Assembly (NCBI RefSeq): GCF_001661345.1
Contig: NW_017962921.1
Span: forward strand, 62,001 to 126,000
Reading direction: 5' to 3'
From: Ascoidea rubescens DSM 1968
Lineage: Eukaryota; Ascomycota; Saccharomycetes; Ascoideales; Ascoideaceae
DNA: 64,000 nt
The notes below the pieces were generated by a model. That model had not been told where the DNA came from and made no database searches. It worked only from the letters and a program-made list of their open reading frames with translations. This document shows positions 51,188 through 62,430 of the stretch, piece by piece; position 1 is the stretch's first letter, and every line of letters begins with the position of its first letter. Made by a program: the position numbers and the translations under genes.

Positions 51188-51856
51188 TTAAATATGATGT
51201 AATTCTTCAATTGGATTTTCCAACAAGTGGTCCATAGCTGATTTAATTTCGTTTTCAACTTGAGATATGTTTTTGTTCTCAATATCAATTTTAATAAATT
51301 CATGTTTCTTCACCAAACGACCGCTGTCACTATCGGTGAATATAACTTGATTGAATATATCGTAAACCTTTTGTTGGAATTCTAGTAACTCGTATTTCTC
51401 TAGTCCGTAATCGTCTCTCTTTTGGATTTCATTAAAGTAGTTTTTATTGTTAAAATTTAGAAAAAAAATGAAATCCGGTTTAATCAAATTTTTATCGCAG
51501 TTTAAACACCAATCAAAATCCAAACCCTTTGCCATTGAATAAGAGATGCCAGAGTAGATGTAACGATCTAGAATTAAATTAACTCCATGATTCAATTGGC
51601 TGGTCATGTAGTCCTTTAGTTCCCATCTATTTGCAGAGAATAGTAAATGGATTGACTCATCATTTAGTTTTGTTTCTTTATTGGATAGATAAGAGTTGAT
51701 GAGTTTCCCAATATTCGTAGATCTGTCAGGAAATTTGAGAATTTCAACCTTTCTATTCAAATTTAAAAAATGTTGATATAATAACTGGACCTGAGTAGAT
51801 TTACCTGTTCTATCCAATCCCTCAATAACAATTAGCAATCCTCTTTGCGATGTCAT
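51188..51856 (-). CDS. CDC8: Thymidylate kinase
   Basis: 222-residue dTMP kinase (dTMP to dTDP), essential for DNA synthesis. P-loop EGLDRTGKSTQ at residues 12-22, the PDRST segment near 43, LFSANRWE near 70, and DRYIYSGISYSMAKGLD near 94, all characteristic. The lid is KRDDYGLEKYE. No targeting signal. It is divergent from RIP1 (648 bases). I do not see a clean MCB upstream, although CDC8 is cell-cycle regulated in S. cerevisiae. Confidence 0.95.
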   Translation of the reverse strand: MTSQRGLLIVIEGLDRTGKSTQVQLLYQHFLNLNRKVEILKFPDRSTNIGKLINSYLSNKETKLNDESIHLLFSANRWELKDYMTSQLNHGVNLILDRYIYSGISYSMAKGLDFDWCLNCDKNLIKPDFIFFLNFNNKNYFNEIQKRDDYGLEKYELLEFQQKVYDIFNQVIFTDSDSGRLVKKHEFIKIDIENKNISQVENEIKSAMDHLLENPIEELHHI

Positions 51857-52504
51857 TTATTGAATCTATTATCGATATATTATCAATATCTTTTTGGTGA
51901 ATTATATGATCCAAATTATCAAAACAGCCAATTCAAATAAAAACAATACTGCTGTGTAGGCCAATAGTATGGGTTGCATGTCTATGTGCACATCATACAT
52001 ATGTATACATATTGAATTTTCACTGCAACGGTTCTCACTCTCCAGCAAATAAAAACGTGCGAAAAACCAATCAGTGTGAAAGACTCAGCTTTTCAAACTG
52101 GGAAAATAATCAAGGATGAGGCTTACCCGGCAGGATTTCTTCTAAACAGCCAATCACCGGCCAGGAAATGCTTATTATATTTATTTTCAAGAGCAGAACG
52201 ACATGTGACCCTTGAAAAGAGCGAAATTTGTTAGAAATCTAGTGGATTAATATTGGATAAAGAAAGCAGAGTAGTGAAAATAGTTAAAATATCGAGAATA
52301 ATCAAGTAATTTTAAATAAATTAATCAACTAATCTGCTAAACTTCATATTCATAAATCCATATTCTTATCTGTATTTCTTTCTCTGATCAGTATCATACC
52401 AACATCACATAATATCATAATATAATAATATAATTTAATTTAATAATTTAATAATTTAATCTAATCTAATATAGTACAACACAATACAATATCACAATAT
52501 CACA
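51857..52504. promoter_or_regulatory. CDC8/RIP1 divergent promoter
   Basis: Contains ACCAATCA (52066-52073, perfect Hap2/3/4/5 site), a second CCAATCA (52150-52156), and TTACCCG (Reb1-type, 52123-52129) between them. The arrangement fits respiratory control of RIP1. The leader before the RIP1 ATG is an AT-rich run (52420-52504). Confidence 0.65.
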
Positions 52505-53167
52505 ATGTCTTCCTTGATTTTCAGATCATTTAAAAATGGGTTAATTAATAAACCATTAAGCTTGAACTCTCAATTGAGGTTGTTATCTACCACTACAAGA
52601 AATTTAAAATCCACATATAACACACCTGATTTCAGTGACTATCTTAAACAAGGTAAGAGCAGCGACAAATCGAGAGTTTTCACATATTTCATGGTTGGAT
52701 CTTTGGGATTGTTATCAACTGCCGGAGCCAAATCTACTGTTGAAACGTTTTTAAAATCTTTATCAGCCTCAGCTGATATTTTAGCCATGGCTAAAGTTGA
52801 AGTTAAATTATCGTCAATTCCTGAAGGTAAAAACGTTGTTGTTAAATGGCAAGGTAAGCCAGTTTTCATTAGACATCGTACACCAGATGAAATTGCAGAA
52901 GCTAATACAGTTGAAATTTCATCGTTAAGAGATCCACAAGCTGATAGTGATAGAGCGCAAAATCCGGAATGGTTAGTTATGTTGGGTATTTGTACTCATT
53001 TGGGATGTGTGCCAATTGGAGAAGCAGGAGATTTTGGAGGATGGTTTTGTCCATGCCATGGTTCTCATTATGATATTTCAGGTAGAATTAGAAAGGGACC
53101 AGCACCACTTAATTTAGAAGTTCCACAGTATGAATTTGCAGATGAAGAAACATTAATTGTTGGTTAG
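52505..53167 (+). CDS. RIP1: Rieske iron-sulphur protein of the cytochrome bc1 complex
   Basis: 220-residue ubiquinol-cytochrome c reductase subunit. The N-terminal presequence is followed by TM residues about 60-85 ([14 protein letters not shown]). The Rieske domain has CTHLGC near 163 and CPCHGSHYD near 181, which bind the 2Fe-2S cluster, and the Pro-loop [10 protein letters not shown]. The length matches S. cerevisiae Rip1 (215). Its neighbour CDC8 is divergent, with CCAAT sites in the shared promoter. Confidence 0.97.
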   Translation: MSSLIFRSFKNGLINKPLSLNSQLRLLSTTTRNLKSTYNTPDFSDYLKQGKSSDKSRVFTYFMVGSLGLLSTAGAKSTVETFLKSLSASADILAMAKVEVKLSSIPEGKNVVVKWQGKPVFIRHRTPDEIAEANTVEISSLRDPQADSDRAQNPEWLVMLGICTHLGCVPIGEAGDFGGWFCPCHGSHYDISGRIRKGPAPLNLEVPQYEFADEETLIVG

Positions 53168-56100
53168 TTGGTTTGCAATGAAGTGGTGGAATAGTGAAGT
53201 TAAGTTAAGTTATTACACTACTTGATGGAATAATTAAATAATTAATTGAATATACAGTATATATATAATTTTTATGAATATATTATGTTTAAAAACAATA
53301 AAAACTCCTAAAAACAATAAAAACAATAAAAATAGTAAAAATGTATGCTAGTTTAAATTATCAATTAATTAATTTTTGATTTCAATTTGGATCATTGATA
53401 CAAAGAGATTATATCCAAGGTTGAAATGCTTTGCTAATACGGATGAGATTTGATAATGCGGATTGTGCGGATGATGCCGGACGATGCCGAACGAAATATT
53501 AACGCTGGATAAAGAATGGGTATTGGATGGCGAACAGGACAGAAACGGGTTTTGGTTCGTCAAGAGACGACAATTCATGCTAAGAAGAGAGATGCTATTG
53601 TTCGCTGCACGATTAAGTCATCGTGGTAATAGGTCTTGAAGAACAGGAAATCATGACAAATCTAGCGATTGATAGAGTTGTAATGAGGTAACATTTAAGG
53701 GATTGTATATATAGTCATGGGATTATTTTTATATTTACGGTTTCCAGTCGCAAAGAGGTGTGTATTTATAGACAAGTTTCCAATTTGTTGCTGTAAACAA
53801 ATATGTAATACAATTGTAGTGTAATTGTATTACAATGTGTAATTTCATGGTAATGGTGTGATACAGTTTAGTTTCGGAATAAATTTAGGTGCGAGATATT
53901 TGCAACATAGCGATCTCCCAATTGGAACACTTTATGTGTGAATTGGATTGTGCTGCTGTATTGAATTCGTAATTGAATTCGGTAATAATAATAAATAATA
54001 ATTAGAAACAACAAAATACATGGAAATTGCTTAAATTCTGAATCATCAATTAATTTACTGCTTTTTCTTGTCTGAGACTTGCAGGGTAACGTCTGTTCCG
54101 AACGAAAGGTCCAAAGAAGCAATAGCGCTCACGTGTTGAGTAATTAAGCACGCTGCAATGTTTTCAAGCAATCTGATAGTTGTATTGAAGTGTACTGGTT
54201 TGGGAATAGCGTGGACAATTGTTGGAGGAAAACAGAACAGTTGAAGGAAAGCAAGTTGGTGTGGAGAAATAAGATTTTTTTCTACTGAAAGGAAAGCGAT
54301 TTCTTGATTTGTTTGTTATTCGTGTAGAAAACGAACGGAAGGATTTGAGTGGCTGGGGGTTACCCGGGGTCGAGGGGTTTTTGAATTCAAGCTCAGGTGT
54401 TGGGAAGGGCACAAGTATTAATGGAGAAAGAACAAAAGTAATAGGAGACGTAGTGAAATGAGATAGAATACAATAAAGTATAGCGAAATGGAATGGAGTG
54501 TAGTGAAGTATAATGAAATAAAATAAAATAAAATAAAATAAAATAAAATTAAAAAAACAACTAAATGAAACTAAATAGTGTGGAAAGAGGAAGGTGAATT
54601 GTGAATTGTAAACAGATTTCTTGTTAACAGAATTTACCTGTTTAACTCTGTTTTATGTTTTTATTTTGTTTGTATTTAGCATTTAGCATTTAGTATTTAG
54701 CATTTTGTATTTTGTATTTTATATCCAAACATATCGAAATAGAGAGAACGAGAGAAAGAGCAGAAAAAGGAAAAGACAAGCAAGGAGAAACACAATGAAA
54801 CATAGTGGAATATAATAAAATGTAATAAAATAAACAGACATTTGATGTTTAGCGATTGATGTTTTTGTTTTTGTTTTAGTTTTATAAGATTGGCACCAAA
54901 TCAGACAAAAAATTGAAAAGTTTTAGAATTTTTGGATCAGCAAATCCATAAACGAATGTCTGAATTGTATTAACTAAAAAGGTCTCAAAGTTTAAAAAAG
55001 TTGGCTAACTGGAGCAAGTCAGAGAGTCTTGAAAACTGCATCCAGTTAAAGAAACCAAAATCAAAGGGTGATTTCAAATCAGAGCACATGAACATTTTCA
55101 GGCTCGGTATTGGGCCTATTCAAGGTCTGAAAGCGATTCGAGCGAAGCTAGAGCACATAGAGTGAGCAGCCAAAGTTCAGGGAACTGAAAAGCGATTGAA
55201 GATGGGTTTGAATGCTATGAACTGGAGCAAATTGTCAGGTCTGAGATGGAAATGAGAAATGCTTGATTTTGAATTTTAAATTCTCTTAGAAATTCAGAAA
55301 ATCGCGCGCGGAGAGCGAAAACCGGAAGAAAAATCCTGGTTTCAGAGAAAAGAAAGAGAAGAGGGAGAAGAAGAGAAAGAGAGGGACATGGGGAAGAGAA
55401 GACGAGGGAGAGGAGGGAGAGGAGGGAGAAGAAGAGGAAGAAGAGGAAGAAGAGGGAGCAGCAGCAAAGTTGGAACTGGAATTGGGCCAGGAAACTGAAT
55501 CTGAGTCTCACAATCACCCCATCAGTTTGCTGCGATTCTTTAATACCACTCTTTAATACCACTCTTTAATACCACTATCTATCCTCGTTCAATATCATCC
55601 ACTACCACTATCTCCAAACCTCCATTAACCACTGATCAATATCAAGCTATGGAGCAGGGAAGGAGTCGCTGTTGATGCCCTGGATGCACTCACTACGTAA
55701 TTCTCTCCAGTAGTTGTGGGCTGGAAAAGGTTTAAAGTGTGCATGTTCACAGTTGGCTTCACCTGCGTTGGTTTTGTTGAATTGTTTGAATTGTTTGAAT
55801 TGAAAGCCCAGTCTTGGAATGGTTTGCAAAACTTTTCTGCCTTTTTTCTGTTCCCTTCTCACTATAAATCAACCTTCTTTCCTGATCCTTTTCCTCATCT
55901 TTCTCTCCTGCTCTTGTTATTCTCCCACTTTTTTTCCCTCTCACCAGTCTCATCCCAGTATATATTATAATTTATATTATAATTTATTATTGATTTTATC
56001 AATAATTTATTATATATTTTATTTTAATTATACTGTTTTGCTCCCGATTTCCATCCGATTGTACCAAACAATTCCAGTTCTCCCATACCTCATAAATTTA

Positions 56101-56363
56101 ATGTATTTTAACCAACTCTCCAAATTCTGCAACTTCAACTTCAACTTCAACTTCAACTTCATTCTCACTCTCATACTCTCATACTCTTTGATCCTGCTTC
56201 TCTTCTTCTCTATTTTACACAACCAAATCTCAATCAATTACGAACCCCAATAACATCTATCTTTCTTTTTTTCTTTCTTTCTCCTTATCTGCTTCCACAC
56301 TTACACCGCTACTATACCTATATCTATACTTATATTTATATCTCTACTTATATCTCTCAGTTT
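53168..56363. other. 3.2-kb intergenic region with repeats and a GC-richer block
   Basis: No protein gene is convincing. Seen: repeated GATGCCG words (53470-53495), CACGTG (54130-54135) in the same ten-base context as in the SGT2 promoter, TTACCCG (54360-54366), an AAAAT array (54515-54550), CGCGCGCGG (55313-55321), a purine-rich run (55330-55470), and a C/T-rich stretch (55840-56350) that looks like the leader of the ORF at 56364. Several minus-strand ORFs of 70-115 codons follow base composition and have no domains. Confidence 0.5.
54515..54550. repeat. (AAAAT)n microsatellite
   Basis: Seven or so pentanucleotide units in intergenic DNA; a second array of the same unit lies at 56940-56971. 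Confidence 0.95.
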
Positions 56364-56549
56364 ATGAAATTAAACAAAATGTTTTCCAAAAATCAACAAT
56401 TGCCTCCTTTTTTCGATGAAAAGACTGATTATCTTCGTCGTTGTAATGTTCGTCGTCAACAAAATGCCCAAGCTCCTTCTGCTGCTCCAATCAATTACAA
56501 TCATCCTAATGGTAATCCTTCAATTCGTTTTGATATCCCCCATAAATAA
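56364..56549 (+). CDS. Small ORF with long pyrimidine-rich leader, function unknown
   Basis: 61 codons from ATG 56364 (a second ATG at 56379). The protein is Asn/Gln/Pro-rich with QLPPFFDEKTDYLRRCNVRR and ends NPSIRFDIPHK. I do not recognise it. Support for coding: a C/T-rich stretch of about 500 bases directly upstream and a GC-rich CGCGCGCGG block at 55.3 kb, the same layout as ACS2; and ordinary codon choice. Evidence against: short length and no known family. Confidence 0.4.
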   Translation: MKLNKMFSKNQQLPPFFDEKTDYLRRCNVRRQQNAQAPSAAPINYNHPNGNPSIRFDIPHK

Positions 56550-56834
56550 TTAGCTCCTCCCAATTATCTCTAGATATCTTTAAACACAAATTTAATTCAA
56601 AATTTTCTTCTTATTCTTACTCTTGTTTTGTTATCATCTTACTTTTTTTTGTTTTTTTTATCTTTTGATTTTTTTCCAAAAAAAAGAAATCTTCTTTTCT
56701 CTACATCGTCGCTAATCTTTTTTTTTTATTTATTTGTTATAATCCTTTTTTTTTTGTTTATCCCTTTTTCTTTTCTTTCTTTTGCATTGTACTCTTGTTT
56801 TTTTTATCTCTATATATCTGTTTTATTAGCTCTT

Positions 56835-56836
56835 AT

Positions 56837-56877
<41 letters not shown>

Positions 56878-56878
56878 G
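56835..56878. repeat. (TAC/ACT)n trinucleotide array, about 14 units
   Basis: Perfect trinucleotide array in non-coding DNA downstream of the small ORF. Confidence 0.95.
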
Positions 56879-57514
56879 GTTTAGGTTTCATGGTTTGATT
56901 TTACCCTTAAAAAAGAAAATTCTATTAAATTATCACAATAAAAATAAAATAAAATAAAATAAAATAAAATAAGAATGAAAATAGTCTCAAAAAAAAGCAA
57001 AAAAAAAAGAAAAGAAATTATCTGTTTGTCAATTTACTCAATTATTGTATTTAAATAAAATATCAATTATTTTATATACTTATGTTGTTTTTTTATCTTT
57101 TTATTCTTTTTGTTTTCCTTTACTTTTTGTTCAATTCATGATTTATATTTTACTACAAAATTAATGCTCTAATGATTGAATATCTCGATTTCCGATTTAT
57201 ATATTTATATCTATCTATATCTATATTTATATCTATATATATTTATATGTATATGTACATTTATATATAAATCTACCATTTTGTTTTACCTCTCACTTCT
57301 AAAATCGTCTTAATATCATCACCTCTTTTGTATATTACTCAATTATTTTCTCTCTTATTTATCTTACATCCTATCATCCTTTCTATCTTAATACTATTAT
57401 ACATATTTATTATCTATTTAATGAATATTGATTACAATTTAAGAGAATATGAAAATAGAACATAAAACAAAAATAATTTTAAGAGCAATAAATCTTAAAC
57501 CAAGAAAGTTAAAA

Positions 57515-57566
57515 ATGAAAAAATGAAAAAATGAAAAAATGAAAAAATGAAAAAATGAAAAATGAA
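57515..57566. repeat. (ATGAAAAA)n 8-bp tandem array, about 6 units
   Basis: Near-perfect array in the KCS1 3' flank; the last units are one A shorter. Confidence 0.95.
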
Positions 57567-57757
57567 AAACAAAAATGAAGAATTAAAAAGGAAAAACATG
57601 ACTGAACATGACAAAAAGAAAATTAACTATAAAACAAATTCAAAGAAGCAAAAAGAAACGAAAATAAAAAAATTCAATGAAAAAAAAAATAGTGAAAAAA
57701 CAACCAAAACAAGACCAAAAAAAAGCTTTAATTTTTGAGATCATTAATATTAATTTG

Positions 57758-60700
57758 TTAATCTGATGTCTCAGAATCTCTATAATGCTCTTCTTCCTCA
57801 AACATAGCTTCATCTCTGTTTTCAAACAAAATTTTCCCTCTGATACTCTTAAATGCTTTCCCATTACCATACTTGTCATCGTTTTCATCTTCATAGGTAT
57901 CTTCTTCAAAAAAATCCAAAAAATCCAAGCTTTTCTTAAACCTTTCTTGATTCATTAACATTTTCATTTTCTCATTACTCAAATCACTATACTCTTCCCC
58001 AACAATCTTTTTGAACATTAACTTAAAATAAAACATCAACGAGTTAATTCCACGAATATACCCTTTATCAACTTCAAATGGAAATCTGGGTTTACATTTA
58101 TATTTTTTTAGAGTATCGATCAGATTTTCATTCTCTGTTAAACACTTGGAAAAATCAATAATCTTGACCAAAATTTCATCCTTTTCATCTCCCTCTTTAT
58201 CTTGATATTCGGGTTCATTATTGTTACTCCCATCATACATTAACAATAAAGATGATCCATACATCCTATACCCCTTTAGTTTTGAGAATATCTTTTTCAA
58301 CTCATTCAATTTATTAACAATCTTAGGAATATGCTTTAAAATGCTTCGTTGACTTTCTCCATCATATAAAAACTGAATTAATATCCTTAAGAACTCCTCT
58401 CCTTTCTTAATTCTTCTACCGAAATATTTATCCCTTTTGATAAACCTATGGTTTTTTTTATCCCAGTTTTGCATCCCACAAATTCGAACCCCTAATTTTC
58501 TACTCGTTGTATAATAACACTTTTTTCGTTGTGATTTTTGTTTTTTGTCATTGGATTCAATGCCATATTGTCGAGTCCCCATTTTTAAATCAAGCACACA
58601 TGGTCTCTTCATTCCAATCGTAAGATCTTCCAATAATATAAACTTTTCAAATTTAGTGATTTGTTTTAAATGGTAACTGTGTTTTTGTATATTATTTCTG
58701 AGATTATGACTTTCAAGTTTATTTTCTTCAAAATTTATACCTTTAACGTTTTCGTTGAAAATTCTTTGGTTTTTTTCTCTAATATACTCCTGAGTAGCAT
58801 TTTGAATATCACTTTGAATATCATCTTGATCGTCGTCTTGATCATCACCAAGTTGAAAAATTGGTCTTGCATTTGTTTCATTTTCTCTAATTCTTCTAAC
58901 TGAGTTGATTATAAGTTCTCTTGAAGGAAAATCTTTATCTAACGAATCTTTGTTATAAGAAGATAATTCAATCAATGAGTGATGTGAATCTGATTTTTTT
59001 ATTTTCTTATTCTTTGGCTTGTTGAATTCATTATTATCATTTGTACAGCTCGTTTTGACACTATCGTTGGATAATGCCTTTTTGATTAAATTCTGTTCAT
59101 CACTGTGGTTACGACGATTTATCAACGATGGCTTATTGCTCACCTTAGTTGCATCTTTTTCATAGTTTCTCGTATCGGCAATATTGTAATAACTTTGATA
59201 TGGATTTTTTAATTTCGATCGATGTTTTTTGAAACTCATTTGCTCCTTCACATTTTCAGCATGTTTCTTGATTGGAGCAAACACTTCACGTATCACTAGC
59301 TCCTGCAACTCGGTATTAACAGAGGTTGAGCCTGTCAAAGAATTCAGTATCATATTTTGAAGTTTGTTGTTACATTGCAAAATGGTCGAGTCTTTGGGGT
59401 TGCTTGAACTATTGGAACCAGGAAATTTATTTGTGGTGCCTGAATTCAAACTTGAATGAGTTGAGTCTTTGGAGTGAATGCTGTTTGGGTCAGTTTCTGG
59501 AGATGATGTAGATTGAAAAGAAAATTTTTTCCAAATGGAATCCGGGATGATGTGCTTATTATCATCTAAAACAACCTGAGGAGGCAACTCTATATTTTCA
59601 TTTTCGTTTAATTTCAAACTGGCACTATTTCTCTTTGTCAATTCGTTGATCTTTGAAAACGAAGACTCCAAAGAAGGGGGTAGTTTATAATCTAAACTAT
59701 TTGCTCTTTTTAGATTTGTTTGAGAAGTAGAATTAGCATTTGATTGCATATGATCTAGCAAATAATTAGAGCATTCTAAGTATTGGTAACGAACATTAAG
59801 AACCCCAATATATTTGGGCATAAAGTGAAGCAATTCAGGGTGCAACATTTCAACAGCTTCGTACCACTTGTTTTCTCGATTAACCAAGGCCTTGCAAATT
59901 GCTCGATGTGAAAATCTGAAGATCGCAGTGTGCCCACCAACTTTGTCTTTGAAGGGTTTCAATTCGACAGCCAAAGGATATATATGGTCTTTATCGTTAT
60001 GGTTATCATTTTGGTTATTGTGGGTGTTGTTTTCGCGATAATTATTATGGTTCCGGTTTTTGTTTTTATTGTTGTGTTCAGTTTGGCTGCTTTGAAATTG
60101 TTTTTTTTGCTCAATTTCTTTGGTACTCAATTGAGTGTTCTTGATTAGGTTTGACAGAATTGGTTCTGATAGTGACGAGGATATAATTAGAGGAGAGTCT
60201 GAATTTAATGGTAGATCTTCATTGCTCAAATCGTCAGCTTCGATCAATTCCAATGAGTTCACATCACCCAAATCTTCTATAATTTCTTCGTCTTGTTTAT
60301 CACTGGTATCACTGATGACACTATAACAGCTTTTGTTATCTTTATCGTCGTCATTCTTATCCTCATCGTCGTTATCACTGTCACTTTTATTGATGATATT
60401 TTTTATGTTATCAAATTCTGTTTCTGCAGTTAAATGTCTTATTAATTGTGTATTTTGGTTTTGGTTTAAATTTGATTTAAGGTTATCGCAAAGATAATTG
60501 TTGATTTTCTTGTCATTATTTTTTCTATTATCGTTGATATTAGTATCATTATTATTATTATTTTGATGACGGTTAAAAGTGGAATTGTAATAATTGTAGT
60601 CTTTCATTTTAGTTAGAGATAGATTTTTGAAATCCTCATGGGGAAAATAAGTTGCAGAAGATAAAGGATGTAGTGATAATGAATGGCTTCTTTGAGTAAA

Positions 60701-61645
60701 TTTAGTGTTTAATCTATTGTTTGTAATTTTAGTGTTATTGTTGTCATTTTTATTGATTTTATTAACGTTATTAATCTCATTGAATAGTCTGAATGATCTT
60801 CTTTTATGTTTTTGTTTATTTTTGTCTATATTGTTGATGTTGTTGTTATGCCTTATGATATAGTAATTTTTCTTTTGCGAGTTATCTGAATTAGTCAATT
60901 TATTATCATTTGGAATGTTTTGATCTGTTTTGATCTTATTATCATTTGGGATGTTATTGTAATTGTTAATAGTTGTATTAATATCCCTATTGCTTTTGTC
61001 GTTATCGTTATCGTTATCGTTGTCTTTATTCTTGTTCTTATTTTTATTTTTATTCTTCTTATTATTGTCTTTATTATTATCGATATCATTATTAATAATA
61101 ATAATATTATTATTGTTGTTATTATTGTCATTACTACTATTATTATCATTGTTATCTGTTAACTCATCATTTTCTTCAAATAATCTAAAAGTCTTTGCAG
61201 CCTTTCTGGTTGCAACAATATTACCTTTACTCCCTTTTGAGCTGCTTATCTTTGATTTGTTTGATATTTTCGATATTTCGGAGGTATTGGAATTATTTGA
61301 GCTATTGGAATTGTATATTTTGTTTGAATCATTTAAATTGTTTGATATATTTGGATAATTTAAAGGCAATTCATTTGAGACCGGTGAAAATGAGGAGTTT
61401 AAACTGGTATTGTTATTGTTATTGTTATTGTTATTGTTATTGTTATTACTATGGCTATTGTTATCGTTATCGTTATCGCTATCACTATTGTTATTGTTTA
61501 TATTAATATTGATGTTCTTGATGTTGTTAAGGTTATTGTTGATAGTATTTTGTATCTCGAGCCCGAGCTGATTTTGAAAATTATCGATATTACTATTACT
61601 ATATTGGTTATATAGATTAAACTGATTGTATTTGCTTAGTGTCAT
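57758..61645 (-). CDS. KCS1: Inositol hexakisphosphate kinase
   Basis: 1295-residue InsP6 kinase making 5-InsP7, a phosphate and stress signal. The catalytic half includes VELKPFKDKVGGHTAIFRFS (about 560), the PxxxDxKxG motif PCVLDLKMGTRQYG near 1015, CYYTTSRKLGVRICGMQ, SLLLMYDGS and VKIIDFSKC near 1160 (Mg-binding DFS/DFA site). The long N-terminal half is low-complexity Asn/Asp/Lys with (GTT/ATT)n-coded tracts, including 60990-61022 and 61405-61450. Length resembles S. cerevisiae Kcs1 (1050) plus these expansions. Its promoter contains the GC-rich island at 62.2-62.43 kb. Confidence 0.94.
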   Translation of the reverse strand: MTLSKYNQFNLYNQYSNSNIDNFQNQLGLEIQNTINNNLNNIKNINININNNNSDSDNDNDNNSHSNNNNNNNNNNNNNTSLNSSFSPVSNELPLNYPNISNNLNDSNKIYNSNSSNNSNTSEISKISNKSKISSSKGSKGNIVATRKAAKTFRLFEENDELTDNNDNNSSNDNNNNNNNIIIINNDIDNNKDNNKKNKNKNKNKNKDNDNDNDNDKSNRDINTTINNYNNIPNDNKIKTDQNIPNDNKLTNSDNSQKKNYYIIRHNNNINNIDKNKQKHKRRSFRLFNEINNVNKINKNDNNNTKITNNRLNTKFTQRSHSLSLHPLSSATYFPHEDFKNLSLTKMKDYNYYNSTFNRHQNNNNNDTNINDNRKNNDKKINNYLCDNLKSNLNQNQNTQLIRHLTAETEFDNIKNIINKSDSDNDDEDKNDDDKDNKSCYSVISDTSDKQDEEIIEDLGDVNSLELIEADDLSNEDLPLNSDSPLIISSSLSEPILSNLIKNTQLSTKEIEQKKQFQSSQTEHNNKNKNRNHNNYRENNTHNNQNDNHNDKDHIYPLAVELKPFKDKVGGHTAIFRFSHRAICKALVNRENKWYEAVEMLHPELLHFMPKYIGVLNVRYQYLECSNYLLDHMQSNANSTSQTNLKRANSLDYKLPPSLESSFSKINELTKRNSASLKLNENENIELPPQVVLDDNKHIIPDSIWKKFSFQSTSSPETDPNSIHSKDSTHSSLNSGTTNKFPGSNSSSNPKDSTILQCNNKLQNMILNSLTGSTSVNTELQELVIREVFAPIKKHAENVKEQMSFKKHRSKLKNPYQSYYNIADTRNYEKDATKVSNKPSLINRRNHSDEQNLIKKALSNDSVKTSCTNDNNEFNKPKNKKIKKSDSHHSLIELSSYNKDSLDKDFPSRELIINSVRRIRENETNARPIFQLGDDQDDDQDDIQSDIQNATQEYIREKNQRIFNENVKGINFEENKLESHNLRNNIQKHSYHLKQITKFEKFILLEDLTIGMKRPCVLDLKMGTRQYGIESNDKKQKSQRKKCYYTTSRKLGVRICGMQNWDKKNHRFIKRDKYFGRRIKKGEEFLRILIQFLYDGESQRSILKHIPKIVNKLNELKKIFSKLKGYRMYGSSLLLMYDGSNNNEPEYQDKEGDEKDEILVKIIDFSKCLTENENLIDTLKKYKCKPRFPFEVDKGYIRGINSLMFYFKLMFKKIVGEEYSDLSNEKMKMLMNQERFKKSLDFLDFFEEDTYEDENDDKYGNGKAFKSIRGKILFENRDEAMFEEEEHYRDSETSD

Positions 61646-62199
61646 ATTCTAGTTTTTAGTTTTAAAATTTTAAATTTTTAGGATTATACTCAGTTGAAAA
61701 GTGAATAAGAATAATTAAAACGATATTTTATCCATTTAATTAGATTTATATTAGGTTTTATTTGAAATCGAGAAAAGAAGACAATAAAGAGAATATCTAA
61801 ACAAAAAGAGAGAAACGAGATCAGAATGAGCAAAGGTTGAAATATAATCCAATTTGTATCAGTATATGTACCAACTTCTGAAGTTGTAGAACAAAACAAG
61901 ACAGCCAGAGAATTCCTTTATGGATTGTAAACCAGAATGTTGAGAATTGAAATGGCAAAGACTTATTTTACTACCTAGTTGTGGATGAGAAGCAAAATAA
62001 AATGACTGTGGAAATGACTGATGGGCTGGAGTAACCAATGAAAAAACAAATTGAAACGAGTTGGAGGATTGCAGACTATTATCGAATGTAGAGAATTATA
62101 AAGCAAAAAGGGTAAAATGGACATGAAATGAACAGGAAGTGAGCATAAAATGAAAAACTTCCTTCGAACGAGGTATAAATCCTCATCTTAACGTCCCTT

Positions 62200-62430
62200 G
62201 CGATTCCTCCAGCTCTTTATAACTTGGACCCAAAACAGAGATGACAGTCGCAACATCCGAGGGCCGGGCACAATTCCGAAGCGCTGGCATCACTTTCCAG
62301 CTGCAGCCAACCCATTTTCTGGCAAATAGCGGCCCGCCCAGCAAAACGTGCCTGTGGCCACGCGCGGGCACGCGCGGGCTGCTCAACCTAAACAATAGCC
62401 CGTGCGCGGGTGCGTACTCACCGGCTTACT
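62200..62430. promoter_or_regulatory. GC-rich promoter island upstream of KCS1
   Basis: Tandem ten-base repeat CACGCGCGGG (62359-62368 and 62369-62378) and CGTGCGCGGG (62401-62410). GCACGCGCGGGC (62368-62379) is the exact reverse complement of a word in the ACS2 island at 38316-38327. CGCGC-containing words are typical Rsc3-type sites. Confidence 0.6.

Larger units (their letters stand above)
56550..57757. other. Intergenic, T-rich 3' flank with microsatellites
   Basis: T-rich and AT-rich sequence between the small ORF and KCS1 (convergent). It holds a (TAC)n array (56835-56878), an AAAAT array (56940-56971) and an 8-bp ATGAAAAA array (57515-57566). Nothing else recognised. Confidence 0.6.
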
